A stretch of DNA of 64,000 bases, from assembly GCF_040126305.1 (NCBI RefSeq), contig NZ_CP149510.1, forward strand, positions 231,001 through 295,000, read 5' to 3'. The stretch is from Pararhizobium sp. A13. Its GTDB lineage: Bacteria; Pseudomonadota; Alphaproteobacteria; Rhizobiales; Rhizobiaceae. Positions 26,518 through 36,105 of this stretch are shown one piece after another. A program made the translations under genes and the position numbers. The notes under the pieces are model-generated. The model made no database searches, was not told the origin of the DNA, and worked only from the letters and a program-made list of their open reading frames with translations. Numbering within the stretch: the first letter of the stretch is position 1; each line of letters starts with the position of its first letter.

Positions 26518-26520
26518 CGA

Positions 26521-27453
26521 TCAGCGCAGGCTCACCGCGATCCTGTCCCGGCCGGAATGCTTGGCCTCGTAGAGTGCCGCATCGGCGCGCGAATAGATCG
26601 ACCTTGCGGTATCGCCCCGCTCCAGGACGGCAATGCCGGCAGAGCAGGTGTAGAAAAACTGCGGCACTGCCGCCAAGGGGCGTGCGGTTCTGATGTTGTC
26701 CAGCACCCGGTCAACGATCTTGCGGCCTTCCGGCAATGTTGTCTCCGGAAAGATCAGCATGAATTCCTCGCCACCGATGCGTCCGAAGCAGTCGTGCCGC
26801 CGGACGAGCGGATGCACCCTCCGGGCGAAATCGAGGAGAATGTCGTCGCCCGTCTGATGGCCGTACCGGTCGTTGATGCCCTTGAAAAAATCGATATCGA
26901 GAATGCACACGCAACCGCTGGCAGGGCCCGAGGCAGACTCATTCCTGACCAGCACCTCAAGCTTCGACATCATATAGCGCCGATTGGAAACGCCGGTCAG
27001 CTCGTCGGTCTGGGATGCCTTCAACGCGAAGTCCCGGTCCTGCCGCAGCGAGCGCTCGTCCGGACGCAGATGGGTGATGTCGCTTGCAATGCACAGCATC
27101 CAGCCGTTTCGATCGACGGACTCGGTCATCCACAGCCAACGGCCGCCGACGACATCCGTCTCGAAGGCCCTGAACGGCACCTTGCCGCGCCGCGACTGCG
27201 CCGAGACCACCCAAGCCTCGAAGTCGCGCACGCTGATGACGGTACCGCGGCCGAGCGCATGATTGCGCCGCATCAGATCCGGCCAAAGCGGCGTCTCGTC
27301 TTCATCGAGATGGAAGGTCGAGCGGAAGGCCCGGTTGGCGTAACGCAGGCGATCGTCATGATCGTAGAGCGCGATGAGGACTTCAGTATCGTCTCTCAAT
27401 GACGCTAGGCTGGCCGCTATATCATCCATCGCACCGATTCCGTATCGCGGCAT
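26521..27453 (-). CDS. PAS-GGDEF diguanylate cyclase
   Basis: 310 residues, no membrane segment. The N-terminal 120 residues form a PAS-like sensor (DTEVLIALYDHDDRLRYANRAF). The C-terminal GGDEF domain (about 150-308) has the intact active-site loop RIGGEEFMLIF and the product-inhibition I-site RRHD exactly five residues earlier. It should make cyclic-di-GMP from GTP. It is a soluble enzyme with an unknown input signal. The start may be at 27453 or at the ATG eight codons later. Confidence 0.92.
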   Translation of the reverse strand: MPRYGIGAMDDIAASLASLRDDTEVLIALYDHDDRLRYANRAFRSTFHLDEDETPLWPDLMRRNHALGRGTVISVRDFEAWVVSAQSRRGKVPFRAFETDVVGGRWLWMTESVDRNGWMLCIASDITHLRPDERSLRQDRDFALKASQTDELTGVSNRRYMMSKLEVLVRNESASGPASGCVCILDIDFFKGINDRYGHQTGDDILLDFARRVHPLVRRHDCFGRIGGEEFMLIFPETTLPEGRKIVDRVLDNIRTARPLAAVPQFFYTCSAGIAVLERGDTARSIYSRADAALYEAKHSGRDRIAVSLR

Positions 27454-27660
27454 TCATTGTAGGGCGGGCGCTATACAGCACCATCCCGAAATATGACGAC
27501 TAGTGCCGACCCGGCAAGTATGCCGTCCGCACGCTTAATGAACCGTCACATTGTGTCCGAAGAACGAACGTCAAAAAAGAATCAAAGGGCTGACAACAAT
27601 TTTTGCGCGTAACGGTTCGGCGCCGCTTCGACACAGCAGATCCGGAGGCGTCAAGCAAAA

Positions 27661-27691
27661 AAGCCCCGCCGGTGCGAAACCGGCGGGGCTT
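27661..27691 (-). terminator. Rho-independent terminator of hppD
   Basis: A 13-bp stem (AAGCCCCGCCGGT / ACCGGCGGGGCTT) with a 5-base loop. On the minus strand it is followed by a run of T from the adjoining A-tract. Confidence 0.9.
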
Positions 27692-27712
27692 GGTCATTGT
27701 AACGGCTTTCGT

Positions 27713-28825
27713 TTATTCGGCAGCGGCCGGATGCAGCACGCCGCGCCGGATCTGGTCGGCCTCGATCGATTCGAACAGGGCCCGGAAGTTTCCTTCGCCG
27801 AAGCCTTCATCGCCCTTGCGCTGGATGAATTCGAAGAAGATCGGGCCGATCACCGTCTTCGAGAAGATCTGCAGGAGGATGCGGGTCATTCCGCCATCCA
27901 CCACGCCCTCGCCGTCGATCAGGATGCCGTGCTGCTTCATTCGCTCGATCGGTTCGTCATGGCCGTGCACGCGCTCATGCGAGAGTTCGTAATAGGTATC
28001 CGGCGGACCCGGCATGAACTTCAGGCCATTGGTTGCGAGTTTGTCGGTCGCATCGTAGATGCCCTCCGTTCCAACGGCGATGTGCTGGATGCCCTCGCCC
28101 TTATACTTGCGCAGATATTCCTCGATCTGGCTGGTATCGTCCTTGGATTCGTTCAGCGGAATGCGGATCTTGCCGCAGGGCGAGGTGATCGCCCGGCTCG
28201 TCAGACCTGTGATGCGGCCGTCGATGTTGAAGAAGTGGATCTGCTTGAAACCGAAAAGCTCGCGGTAGAAATCCCACCACTTGTCCATGTTGCCGCGATA
28301 GACGTTATGGGTCAGGTGATCGAGATAATAGAAGCCGACACCCTGCGGCTTCGGATCGCGCTCGCCCAGCCATTCGAACTCGGCCTCGTAGGGCGAACCC
28401 TTCTTGCCGTAGGTTTCGATGAAATAGAGCAGCGACCCGCCGATGCCAACGATGGCCGGAACGTCAAGCACCTTGTCCTTGCCTTCATAGGGCATCGCCC
28501 CCTTCGACACGGCGTGCTCGAAAGCATGTTTGGCATCGACGACGCGCCAAGCCATGGACGGCGCGCAGGGGCCGTGATCGGCGACGAAGCGCATGGCATG
28601 ACTGCCCGGCTCTCCGTTGAGCAGATAGTTGATATCGCCCTGGCGCCAGACCGTGAGGTCTTTCGTGCGGTGCTTGGCAACGCAGGTGTAGCCCATGCGG
28701 GTAAACAGTTCTCTCAGCTGTTCCGGCTCCGGATGGGCGAACTCGACAAACTCGAAACCGTCCGTGCCGGCCGGATTCTCTGCGGTGATGCCGGACGGGG
28801 GGGCATCATGCGGGAAGGGTCCCAT
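27713..28825 (-). CDS. hppD: 4-hydroxyphenylpyruvate dioxygenase
   Basis: 370 residues. It has two vicinal-oxygen-chelate domains. The iron-ligand regions are visible: LDHLTHNVYRGNM (His), GIQHIAVGTEGIYD (His) and the Glu near the C-terminal IFFEFIQRKGDEGFGEGNF, which is the HPPD signature. It converts 4-hydroxyphenylpyruvate to homogentisate, which feeds the hmgA-fah-maiA genes 1 kb away. The start is the ATG at 28825 with GGAGAG upstream, giving the MGPFPHDAPP N-terminus; a longer reading to 28846 is less likely. Confidence 0.95.
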   Translation of the reverse strand: MGPFPHDAPPSGITAENPAGTDGFEFVEFAHPEPEQLRELFTRMGYTCVAKHRTKDLTVWRQGDINYLLNGEPGSHAMRFVADHGPCAPSMAWRVVDAKHAFEHAVSKGAMPYEGKDKVLDVPAIVGIGGSLLYFIETYGKKGSPYEAEFEWLGERDPKPQGVGFYYLDHLTHNVYRGNMDKWWDFYRELFGFKQIHFFNIDGRITGLTSRAITSPCGKIRIPLNESKDDTSQIEEYLRKYKGEGIQHIAVGTEGIYDATDKLATNGLKFMPGPPDTYYELSHERVHGHDEPIERMKQHGILIDGEGVVDGGMTRILLQIFSKTVIGPIFFEFIQRKGDEGFGEGNFRALFESIEADQIRRGVLHPAAAE

Positions 28826-28956
28826 GGTTCTCTCCTCTGAACTCATCGACTGTTGAGGCGATCATGACGCAAATCCTGCGCATTGTGCTTGCATTCTTGC
28901 GTGCTATAACCGGATCAATGCACGATCTGTGCGAGATTTGACGAAGGTGTGCACGA

Positions 28957-29436
28957 ATGGAACAGATGGATGGCTATGATCTGAAGATCCTTGCCGAATT
29001 GCAGCGAGACGGCCGCCTGACCAACAATGAGCTGTCGGATTTGATCGCCCTGTCGCCGTCCCAATGTTCCCGCCGCCGTGCGCGATTGGAGGCTGAAGGC
29101 TTCATTCATGGCTACCGCGCCGTACTCGATCGCGGTCGGCTGGGGCTCGACCTCATGGTCGTGATCGCCGTCACCCTCGCCACCCATAACCGCGACAATG
29201 CCAAGCGTTTCGCAGCTCTGATCGCCGATCTGCCGGAGGTGCTGGAATGCTACGCGCTGACCGGCGAAATGGACTATCACCTCAAGGTCGTCACCTATGA
29301 CCTTGCCGGGTTATCGCACTTCGTCAACGATGTGCTCCTGCCGCATGACAGCGTGCAGCATGTGAAAACATCGATCGTGCTGGCGACACTGAAGGATTTT
29401 CAGGGATTGCCGGTCCGCCAACGCGGCAAGCATTGA
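28957..29436 (+). CDS. Lrp/AsnC family transcriptional regulator, probable regulator of hppD
   Basis: 159 residues. The N-terminal HTH is DLKILAELQRDGRLTNNELSDLIALSPSQCSRRRARLE (core LTNNELSDLIALSPSQCSRR). The C-terminal RAM domain includes VLECYALTGEMDYHLKVV. It is divergent from hppD with about 130 bases between the start codons, an arrangement in which these regulators usually control the neighbour. The ligand is probably an aromatic amino acid or keto acid (inference). Confidence 0.88.
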   Translation: MEQMDGYDLKILAELQRDGRLTNNELSDLIALSPSQCSRRRARLEAEGFIHGYRAVLDRGRLGLDLMVVIAVTLATHNRDNAKRFAALIADLPEVLECYALTGEMDYHLKVVTYDLAGLSHFVNDVLLPHDSVQHVKTSIVLATLKDFQGLPVRQRGKH

Positions 29437-29443
29437 GAATGCC

Positions 29444-29893
29444 TCAGCGGCGGCGTTGCGCCATGGCGTTTTCAACGGCAGTCAGGCCGGACGACAGGGC
29501 CTGCAGGCCATCCGTTCCCAAAAGCCTTTCCAACTCCGCCGAATAGTCACGCGCCAGCCGCGTCAGCTCCTGATAAGCTTTGGCCCCCGCCGCCGTTAGC
29601 GCCAGATGTTCGACGCGGCGGTCCCCATCGTCCTGGGTGCGCTTCAGCCACCGGCGTTCCTCCAACGCGAAAACAGCACGGCTGACCTTCGTCTTGTGCA
29701 TCGTCGAATGAACGCCGACCTCCGTCGCCGTCATGCGCCCTGAGCTTCCAAGTGCCGCCAGTGTCCGCCACTCCGGCCGCGTCAGGCCATATTCGGCCTT
29801 GTAGGCGGCGGCAAAGCGCAAGGCGATGAATTCCGCGGCGCGGTTGAGGCGAAACGGCACGAATTGCTCAAGATCGAAGTCGCCGGCGTCCAT
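29444..29893 (-). CDS. MarR family transcriptional regulator of the homogentisate operon
   Basis: 149 residues with a winged helix: [47 protein letters not shown] contains the recognition helix [13 protein letters not shown], and the wing is [14 protein letters not shown]. It is divergent from hmgA, and the 67-base interval holds a palindromic operator. Its role as repressor of hmgA-fah-maiA, released by a pathway intermediate, is inferred from position and site. The start at 29893 follows AAGGAAGC; upstream in-frame residues would run through the operator. Confidence 0.88.
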   Translation of the reverse strand: MDAGDFDLEQFVPFRLNRAAEFIALRFAAAYKAEYGLTRPEWRTLAALGSSGRMTATEVGVHSTMHKTKVSRAVFALEERRWLKRTQDDGDRRVEHLALTAAGAKAYQELTRLARDYSAELERLLGTDGLQALSSGLTAVENAMAQRRR

Positions 29894-29915
29894 AGCTTCC
29901 TTGATAGTTACAAAA

Positions 29916-29943
29916 TTGACAGTTACATTTGTAACCATATTTA
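29916..29943 (+). promoter_or_regulatory. hmgA promoter with MarR palindrome between -35 and -10
   Basis: TTGACA (29916-29921) and TATTTA (29938-29943) are 16 bases apart. The spacer begins with the inverted repeat GTTACA-TT-TGTAAC (29922-29935). A second GTTACA half-site is at 29907-29912. A regulator bound here would block RNA polymerase. The site is shared by the divergent marR gene. Confidence 0.7.
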
Positions 29944-29960
29944 CGGAAGAGGTGCAAGCC

Positions 29961-31316
29961 ATGCTGGAGAAAACCCGAAACACCGCTGTCGACGCGGTGG
30001 CGAACAGCCCGCAATACATGCCGGGCTTCGGCAACGACTTCGAGACGCAATCTCTACCGGGCGCATTGCCGCAGGGCCAGAACAGCCCGCAGAAATGCAA
30101 CTACGGACTGTATGCCGAGCAGCTCTCGGGTTCCCCCTTCACGGCCCCGCGCGGCACCAACGAGCGCTCCTGGCTCTACCGCATCCGCCCGAGCGTGCGG
30201 CACACCCGCCGTTTCTCCAATGCGAGCTATCCCTTCTGGAAATCGGCCCCGTGCCTGGACGATCACTCCCTGCCGCTCGGCCAGCTCCGCTGGAGCCCGA
30301 TCCCGGCGCCAACGGAAAAGCTCAACTTCCTCGCCGGCATCCGCACCATGACGGCTGCGGGCGACGTGATGACCCAGGTCGGCATGGCGGCGCATGCCTA
30401 TGTGTTCAACGACGATATGATCGACGACTATTTCTTCAACGCCGATGGCGAACTGCTGGTCGTGCCGCAGCTCGGCGCCATCCGGGTCTTCACCGAAATG
30501 GGCATCATTGATGTCGAGCCATCCGAGATCTGCCTTATCCCGCGGGGCATGATGTTCAAGGTCTCGCGCCTCGGCGACGGTTCCGAATGGCGCGGCTATA
30601 TCTGCGAGAACTACGGCGCCAAATTCACCCTGCCGGATCGCGGCCCGATCGGTGCCAATTGCCTTGCCAATCCGCGCGACTTCAAGACGCCGGTAGCAAG
30701 CTATGAGGACAAGGAAACGCCCTGCCGCGTGCATGTGAAGTGGTGCGGCAAGTTCTACGTCACCGAGATCGGCCATTCGCCGCTCGACGTCGTCGCCTGG
30801 CACGGCAACTACGCCCCGTTCAAATATGATCTCCGGACCTTCTCGCCGGTCGGCGCGATCCTGTTCGACCATCCGGATCCGTCGATCTTCACCGTGCTGA
30901 CGGCGCCGACGGAGGAATCGGGAACCGCCAATGTCGATTTTGTCATCTTCCCGCCGCGCTGGCTGGTCGCAGAACACACGTTCCGCCCACCCTGGTACCA
31001 CCGCAACATCATGAGCGAGTTCATGGGCCTTATCCACGGACAATACGACGCCAAGGAAGAGGGCTTCGTGCCGGGCGGCATGAGCCTGCACAATATGATG
31101 CTGCCGCACGGTCCAGATGCGACGGGCTTCGAGAAGGCGTCCAACGTCGATCTCAAGCCAGTCAAGCTCGACCACACCATGGCCTTCATGTTCGAGACCC
31201 GCTACCCGCAACAACTGACGCGCTACGCAGCCGACCTCGAAACACGGCAGGACGACTACCTCGAATGCTGGGACGGGCTGGAGCGCAGGTTCGACGGCAC
31301 GCCCGGCATCAAGTGA
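29961..31316 (+). CDS. hmgA: Homogentisate 1,2-dioxygenase
   Basis: 451 residues. Family blocks are [44 protein letters not shown], the Fe-ligand region [19 protein letters not shown] (with His and Glu), and [10 protein letters not shown]. It opens the homogentisate ring to maleylacetoacetate. The start at 29961 follows GGAAGAGG. It is the first gene of an operon with the fumarylacetoacetase and maleylacetoacetate isomerase. Confidence 0.96.
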   Translation: MLEKTRNTAVDAVANSPQYMPGFGNDFETQSLPGALPQGQNSPQKCNYGLYAEQLSGSPFTAPRGTNERSWLYRIRPSVRHTRRFSNASYPFWKSAPCLDDHSLPLGQLRWSPIPAPTEKLNFLAGIRTMTAAGDVMTQVGMAAHAYVFNDDMIDDYFFNADGELLVVPQLGAIRVFTEMGIIDVEPSEICLIPRGMMFKVSRLGDGSEWRGYICENYGAKFTLPDRGPIGANCLANPRDFKTPVASYEDKETPCRVHVKWCGKFYVTEIGHSPLDVVAWHGNYAPFKYDLRTFSPVGAILFDHPDPSIFTVLTAPTEESGTANVDFVIFPPRWLVAEHTFRPPWYHRNIMSEFMGLIHGQYDAKEEGFVPGGMSLHNMMLPHGPDATGFEKASNVDLKPVKLDHTMAFMFETRYPQQLTRYAADLETRQDDYLECWDGLERRFDGTPGIK

Positions 31317-31371
31317 TCCCATTGCGGTGCGAACGAGCAGAACCGATCATTCAAAAACGGAATTCAAAACC

Positions 31372-32388
31372 ATGAAACTTGCAACCCTCAAGGATAGCAC
31401 CCGGGACGGCCGGCTGGTCGTCGTCTCCCGGGACCTGACCCGCTGCTCCGAAGTCGGCCATATTGCCCGCACGCTGCAGGCGGCGCTGGACGACTGGGAG
31501 CATGTGGCGCCGCGTCTGGCTGCGGTCGCAGAAGGGCTGGAAACCGGCGCCCAGCCGTCCGCACGGTTTCATGAACACGAGGCCGCCTCGCCGCTGCCGC
31601 GCGCCTATCAGTGGGCGGACGGTTCGGCCTACGTCAATCACGTCGAACTGGTGCGCAAGGCGCGCAACGCCGAGATGCCGGCAACGTTCTGGACCGATCC
31701 CTTGATGTATCAGGGCGGCTCGGACGCGTTCCTTGGGCCCCGCGACCCGATTGTCATGGCCGACGAATCCTACGGCATCGACATGGAAGCAGAAATTGCC
31801 GTCATCGTCGATGATGTGCCGATGGGTGCGACGGTCGACGAAGGCCGCACCGCCATCCGCCTCGTGATGCTCGTCAATGATGTTTCCCTGCGCGGCCTCA
31901 TCCCGGCCGAACTCGCCAAGGGTTTCGGCTTCTTCCAGTCGAAACCTTCCTCGGCCTTCTCGCCGGTTGCTGTTACACCGGATGAACTTGGCGGCGCCTG
32001 GGACGGCGTCAAGCTGCAGCTGTCGCTTCTTGTTGATCTCAACGGCAAGCCCTTTGGCCGCGCCAATGCCGGCGTGGACATGACCTTCGATTTCGGCCAG
32101 CTCATCGCCCATGCGGCCAAGACCCGGCCGCTCTCGGCTGGCACCATCATCGGCTCTGGCACCGTCTCCAACAAACTCGACGGCGGACCCGGCAAGCCAG
32201 TCGCGGAAGGTGGTGTCGGCTATTCCTGCATCGCCGAAATCCGCACAATCGAAACCATTGAGACCGGCACTGCCGCCACGCCGTTCATGCGGTTCGGCGA
32301 TACCGTCCGCATCGAGATGAAGGACACGACCGGACATTCGATTTTCGGGGCAATCGAACAGACCGTGACAAAGTACGAAAAGCGCTGA
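31372..32388 (+). CDS. Fumarylacetoacetate hydrolase family protein
   Basis: 338 residues. The FAH-fold metal-binding pattern is present: the DMEAEIAVIVDDVP block (the E.E...D ligands), NDVSLRGLIP and the downstream IGSGTVSN. The length and the N-terminal MKLATLKDSTRDG match the short bacterial FAH used after HmgA. It probably hydrolyses fumarylacetoacetate to fumarate and acetoacetate, the last step of tyrosine catabolism. The start is at 31372, about 55 bases after hmgA. Confidence 0.92.
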   Translation: MKLATLKDSTRDGRLVVVSRDLTRCSEVGHIARTLQAALDDWEHVAPRLAAVAEGLETGAQPSARFHEHEAASPLPRAYQWADGSAYVNHVELVRKARNAEMPATFWTDPLMYQGGSDAFLGPRDPIVMADESYGIDMEAEIAVIVDDVPMGATVDEGRTAIRLVMLVNDVSLRGLIPAELAKGFGFFQSKPSSAFSPVAVTPDELGGAWDGVKLQLSLLVDLNGKPFGRANAGVDMTFDFGQLIAHAAKTRPLSAGTIIGSGTVSNKLDGGPGKPVAEGGVGYSCIAEIRTIETIETGTAATPFMRFGDTVRIEMKDTTGHSIFGAIEQTVTKYEKR

Positions 32389-32398
32389 GGGCATCGTC

Positions 32399-33055
32399 AT
32401 GAGCGATACGATACTGTTCGACTACTGGCGCTCGTCGGCCAGCTACCGGGTGCGGATCGCGCTCAACCTGCTGGCGATCCCCTATCGCTCCGTTCCCATC
32501 GACCTCCTGGCCGGAGAACACAAGCAGGCGGAACATCTCGCACGCAATCCTCAAGGCCTGGTTCCCGCGCTTTCGATCGATGGACAAATGCTGACACAGT
32601 CGCTGGCGATCATTGAATATCTTTCAGAGACGCGGCCCGGCTCCAGCCTGCTCCCCACAGACCCTCCGGGGCGCCAGCGCGTCAGGGCGCTGTCCTATGC
32701 GATTGCCATGGATATCCATCCGGTCTGCAATCTCGGCGTCGTCTTCCATGTCATGCAGCAATCGAAAGACCCGGATGCGGCGCGATCGGCATGGATGCGC
32801 AAGTTTATCGGCGAGGGTCTGGCTGCCTTCGAGCGGATGCTGGACAACCCGCAGACCGGCGAATTCTGCCACGGCGACCAACCGACGATGGCCGATCTCT
32901 GCCTCGTACCGCAAATCTACAATGCCCGCCGGTGGACCGTCGATCTTTCCGTCTGCCCGCGTGCCGCAGCGATCGCGGACAGATGCGAGCGTCTTCCGCC
33001 AGTTGCGCGAGCGCATCCGGATCAAGTCACACTGTCGAATGCAAAACCGCGATAG
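32399..33055 (+). CDS. maiA: Maleylacetoacetate isomerase (zeta-class GST)
   Basis: 218 residues. The glutathione-binding SSASYRVRIALNLL motif (SSCSWRVRIAL type, here Ser-Ser-Ala-Ser) marks the zeta class. The thioredoxin-like domain includes NPQGLVPAL and QSLAIIEYL. The C-terminal helical domain includes CHGDQPTMADLCLVPQIYNARR. It isomerises maleylacetoacetate to fumarylacetoacetate. It starts 10 bases after the FAH stop and completes the operon. Confidence 0.93.
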   Translation: MSDTILFDYWRSSASYRVRIALNLLAIPYRSVPIDLLAGEHKQAEHLARNPQGLVPALSIDGQMLTQSLAIIEYLSETRPGSSLLPTDPPGRQRVRALSYAIAMDIHPVCNLGVVFHVMQQSKDPDAARSAWMRKFIGEGLAAFERMLDNPQTGEFCHGDQPTMADLCLVPQIYNARRWTVDLSVCPRAAAIADRCERLPPVARAHPDQVTLSNAKPR

Positions 33056-33237
33056 CGGTCATGCGGTTGCCATCCCCAACAATATTTTGAAAAATAATGA
33101 AAATTCTGCCATAATGCATGCGTGGCGGCACCATTTACGCGTGTCGCGTTAGGTTCCGACCATAGAAATGCCGGCCCGGCAGGACAGGTCGAACCGATCT
33201 CCTTTTCCGCCAGATTACCGGCGAAAGGAGGTGCGTC

Positions 33238-33549
33238 ATGGCACGCAAACTGATCCGCATCCTCACCGGGGCCGCGTTTATGGCATTTGCGGCAATAGCG
33301 CATCCAGCAGCGGCGCAGCCGACGTTTAATTGCGCCGAACATTCCAAGATCGTCGAATTCCTCGGCTCGCATTATTCCGAGACGCTGCTCGCCGTCGGCC
33401 TCATCAACGAGACCGCCATTCTTGAGGTCTATGCCTCCGAGAGCGGCAGCTGGACCATGCTGGTGACCAACGTCAGCGGTCGTAGCTGCGTGATCTTTGC
33501 CGGCCAGAACTGGGAAACGGTCCCGGTTGGCCCGGGCGTGAAAACATGA
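33238..33549 (+). CDS. Small exported protein of unknown function
   Basis: 103 residues. A clear signal peptide (ILTGAAFMAFAAIAHPAAAQ, cleavage after AAA or AAQ near residue 27) precedes a 75-residue mature part with two cysteines (FNCAEH and RSCVIF) and the ending GQNWETVPVGPGVKT. The Shine-Dalgarno AAAGGAGGTG is unusually strong. A hairpin (TTCCGCC / GGCGAA) lies just upstream of it. No family was recognised beyond resemblance to small rhizobial periplasmic proteins. Confidence 0.85.
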   Translation: MARKLIRILTGAAFMAFAAIAHPAAAQPTFNCAEHSKIVEFLGSHYSETLLAVGLINETAILEVYASESGSWTMLVTNVSGRSCVIFAGQNWETVPVGPGVKT

Positions 33550-33846
33550 AAGTGCAGCAGCGCCTGCGGCATCCTGCGCCACCAGAAGGCGCCAAATACG
33601 TAGCGCGTTGAATTGTCGCTCTTATTCTCTTTCAATCACATGCGGTCCCTGAAATTGCGCAACAACTGCGATCGGCGTCGCGCGTCCACCCCGCAACTCA
33701 TGCTGGCCGCCTCGAGATCGCGCCCACACGCGCTTTCCGGCTCTTTATTGTGACAGAAATCTATGCTCTAGGGCCATTCGAGGCATGACAGTGCGAAATC
33801 CGCCCGCTAAACAGTCAAAGAACCCGTCCCCAGGAGAAAAACCAAA
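33550..33846. other. Intergenic region upstream of homospermidine synthase
   Basis: 297 bases with no plausible gene. The last 25 bases hold the hss ribosome-binding site (CAGGAGA). No clear riboswitch-like structure could be made out by eye. Confidence 0.6.
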
Positions 33847-35298
33847 ATGACAGAAACAACCTACCCGGTTTACGGCGAAATCACCGGGCCGATCGTGATG
33901 ATCGGTTTCGGCTCCATCGGCCGCGGCACCCTGCCCCTGATCGAGCGCCACTTCAAATTCGACAAGAGCCGGATGGTTGTCATCGACCCGCGCGACGACG
34001 CAGACCACACCGAAATTATGGCAAAGCACGGCGTCAGGCATATCAAGTCGCATGTCACCAAGGACAACTACAAGGAACTCCTGAAGCCGCTTCTGACCGA
34101 AGGCGGCGGACAGGGTTTCTGCGTCAATCTTTCCGTCGATACCGGGTCGGTCGACCTGATGAAGCTCTGCCGCAAGCTCGACGTTCTCTACATCGACACG
34201 GTCGTCGAGCCCTGGCTCGGCTTCTATTTCGACAAGACCATGAGCAACGCCGACCGCACCAACTATGCGCTGCGCGAAACCATGCGCAAGGAAAAGGCGA
34301 AGAACCCGGGCGGCGCGACCGCTGTTTCCACCTGCGGAGCCAATCCGGGCATGGTTTCCTGGTTCGTCAAGCAGGCGCTCCTCAACCTCGCCAACGATCT
34401 CGAGGTGAAGTTCGACGAGCCGGACCAGCATGACCGCGAAGGCTGGGCCAAGCTGATGAAGAAGGTCGGCGTGAAGGGTATCCACATCGCCGAACGTGAT
34501 ACGCAGCTCACCAAGAAGCCGAAGCCGCTCAACGTCTTCTGGAACACCTGGTCGGTCGAGGGCTTCATCTCCGAAGGCCTGCAGCCCGCCGAACTCGGCT
34601 GGGGCACGCATGAAAACTGGATGCCGAAGAACGCCAAGAAGCACAAGAAGGGCTGCCAGGCAGCGATCTATCTGGAGCAGCCGGGCGCCAACACCCGCGT
34701 CCGCACCTGGTGCCCGACGCCTGGCCCGCAGTACGGCTTCCTCGTCACCCACAACGAATCCATCTCGATCGCCGACTTCTTCACCGTCCGCGACAAGGAT
34801 GGCGACGTAACCTATCGTCCGACCTGCCATTACGCCTATCATCCGGCCAACGACGCCGTGCTGTCGCTGCACGAAATGTTCGGCAATGGCGGCAACGCGC
34901 AGCCGATCCACCACGTTCTCGACGAGAACGAACTGGAGGACGGCATCGACGAACTCGGCGTCCTGCTCTACGGCCACGACAAGAACGCCTACTGGTACGG
35001 TTCGCGCCTGTCGCTGGAAGAAACCCGCCGCATCGCCCCCTACCAGAACGCGACCGGCCTGCAGGTAACCTCCGCCGTTCTCGCCGGCATGGTCTGGGCG
35101 CTGGAAAACCCGACCGCCGGTATCGTCGAAGCCGACGAGATCGACTACAAGCGCTGCCTCGAAGTGCAGTCGCCCTATCTCGGCCCGGTTGAAGGCCACT
35201 ACACCGACTGGACCCCGCTTGACGGCCGTCCGGGCCTGTTTCCGGAAGAGCTCGACACGAAAGATCCGTGGCAGTTCAAGAACATCCTCTTTCGCTGA
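33847..35298 (+). CDS. hss: Homospermidine synthase
   Basis: 483 residues. The N-terminal NAD-binding motif is MIGFGSIGRGTLPLIERHF. The saccharopine-dehydrogenase-like blocks follow: YIDTVVEPWLGFYFD, STCGANPGMVSWFVKQALL, WNTWSVEGFISEGLQPAELGW (core NTWSVEGFISEG) and GFLVTHNESISI. The enzyme makes sym-homospermidine from putrescine; homospermidine is the main polyamine of many rhizobia. It is a single-gene unit ending in a strong terminator. Confidence 0.96.
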   Translation: MTETTYPVYGEITGPIVMIGFGSIGRGTLPLIERHFKFDKSRMVVIDPRDDADHTEIMAKHGVRHIKSHVTKDNYKELLKPLLTEGGGQGFCVNLSVDTGSVDLMKLCRKLDVLYIDTVVEPWLGFYFDKTMSNADRTNYALRETMRKEKAKNPGGATAVSTCGANPGMVSWFVKQALLNLANDLEVKFDEPDQHDREGWAKLMKKVGVKGIHIAERDTQLTKKPKPLNVFWNTWSVEGFISEGLQPAELGWGTHENWMPKNAKKHKKGCQAAIYLEQPGANTRVRTWCPTPGPQYGFLVTHNESISIADFFTVRDKDGDVTYRPTCHYAYHPANDAVLSLHEMFGNGGNAQPIHHVLDENELEDGIDELGVLLYGHDKNAYWYGSRLSLEETRRIAPYQNATGLQVTSAVLAGMVWALENPTAGIVEADEIDYKRCLEVQSPYLGPVEGHYTDWTPLDGRPGLFPEELDTKDPWQFKNILFR

Positions 35299-35325
35299 AC
35301 CGGCTGATTACGCTTCAAAAATTCA

Positions 35326-35355
35326 ACACCCGGGGAACGATCCCCGGGTGTTTTT
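35326..35355 (+). terminator. Rho-independent terminator of hss
   Basis: An 11-bp stem (ACACCCGGGGA / TCCCCGGGTGT) with a 4-base loop, then TTTTC. Confidence 0.92.
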
Positions 35356-35472
35356 CGTTGACCGCCGAATAATCCCGCCGTGCTCGTGCCCCACTCTTGC
35401 TTTCAACTCCTGATCACGGCATGGTTTTTTCAACCGAAAGACAGCTTTCCGCGCAGCATCCGGGAGACATAT

Positions 35473-35838
35473 ATGAAGCCGATCGCCATCCTGACCCTTC
35501 TGTCCGCAGCAGCGGCGCTGGCCTCCTGCATGGGCCCGCGCGAAGTGCGCCAACTGCCGCCCGCTCAGGCACCGGCTGGCGTCGAAGGGTCTTGGACCGA
35601 TCCGAACGGCATCGTCTCGACATTCGCAGGCGGCACCTTCACGACGCGGACCACCGACACCAACCAGGTCCTGGCCTCCGGAAACTACGTCAATCTCTCG
35701 CCCAAGCTGGTCGAAATCAACATGACCTCGATGGTCCGCAACACCCAGTCCAAGGTCAACTGCGCCATGGTCAGCCAGACGCAGCTCAACTGCACCACGG
35801 ATTCCGGCGCGCAGTTCACGCTTATCCGCAGGAGTTGA
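35473..35838 (+). CDS. Omp10-like outer-membrane lipoprotein
   Basis: 121 residues. The lipobox LASC (Cys19) follows a short hydrophobic leader, so the mature protein is a lipoprotein. The mature sequence is close to Brucella Omp10: [52 protein letters not shown] and [17 protein letters not shown] (core [13 protein letters not shown]). It probably sits in the outer membrane; the function is unknown. The start at 35473 is preferred over upstream in-frame codons because it gives a proper lipoprotein leader and has GGGAG before it. Confidence 0.88.
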   Translation: MKPIAILTLLSAAAALASCMGPREVRQLPPAQAPAGVEGSWTDPNGIVSTFAGGTFTTRTTDTNQVLASGNYVNLSPKLVEINMTSMVRNTQSKVNCAMVSQTQLNCTTDSGAQFTLIRRS

Positions 35839-35912
35839 GCCGGCTCACGACAGACTGAAAAGCCTCCCTCCGCGGAGACTTCAGGTTGCTGACAAAGTCG
35901 GGCATTCCACTT

Positions 35913-36036
35913 CTCCGTCACTACCGCCCGTGTGGCGGTAATCCAGCCGCGCGATGTCTATCGCGTGAAAGAGTCCCTTGCGCCCAAGGACTTGGGCGCA
36001 CTGGATACCCGCCACAAGGGCGGCTATGAGGGACGG
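35913..36036. repeat. Dispersed palindromic intergenic repeat, copy 2 (RIME-like)
   Basis: It matches copy 1 (970-1088) in order over most of its length, including GGTAATCCAGCC, CGCGATGTC, the CGCCCAAGGACTTGGGCGCA palindrome and CACAAGGGCGG. It is flanked by two similar terminator-like sequences (35851-35880 and 36071-36104). Confidence 0.8.
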
Positions 36037-36078
36037 TAGACGTGCGCTTTTCGAACGAGGATGTCCCAATACAGTCTG

Positions 36079-36104
36079 AAGCCTTCCCGCGCGGAGGCTT
36101 TTTG
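36079..36104 (+). terminator. Rho-independent terminator downstream of the repeat
   Basis: AAGCCT / AGGCTT stem with a 10-base CG-rich loop followed by TTTT. It probably serves the Omp10-like gene if transcription reads through the repeat. Confidence 0.6.
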
Positions 36105-36105
36105 C

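Noticed and set aside
29826..29960. N-terminal extension of HmgA
   Set aside because: The extra codons run antisense through the MarR gene and through the operator and promoter; homology starts at 29961.
33550..33846. speF-type riboswitch upstream of homospermidine synthase
   Set aside because: The speF element is associated with ornithine decarboxylase genes, and no matching pseudoknot-like pattern could be made out here.
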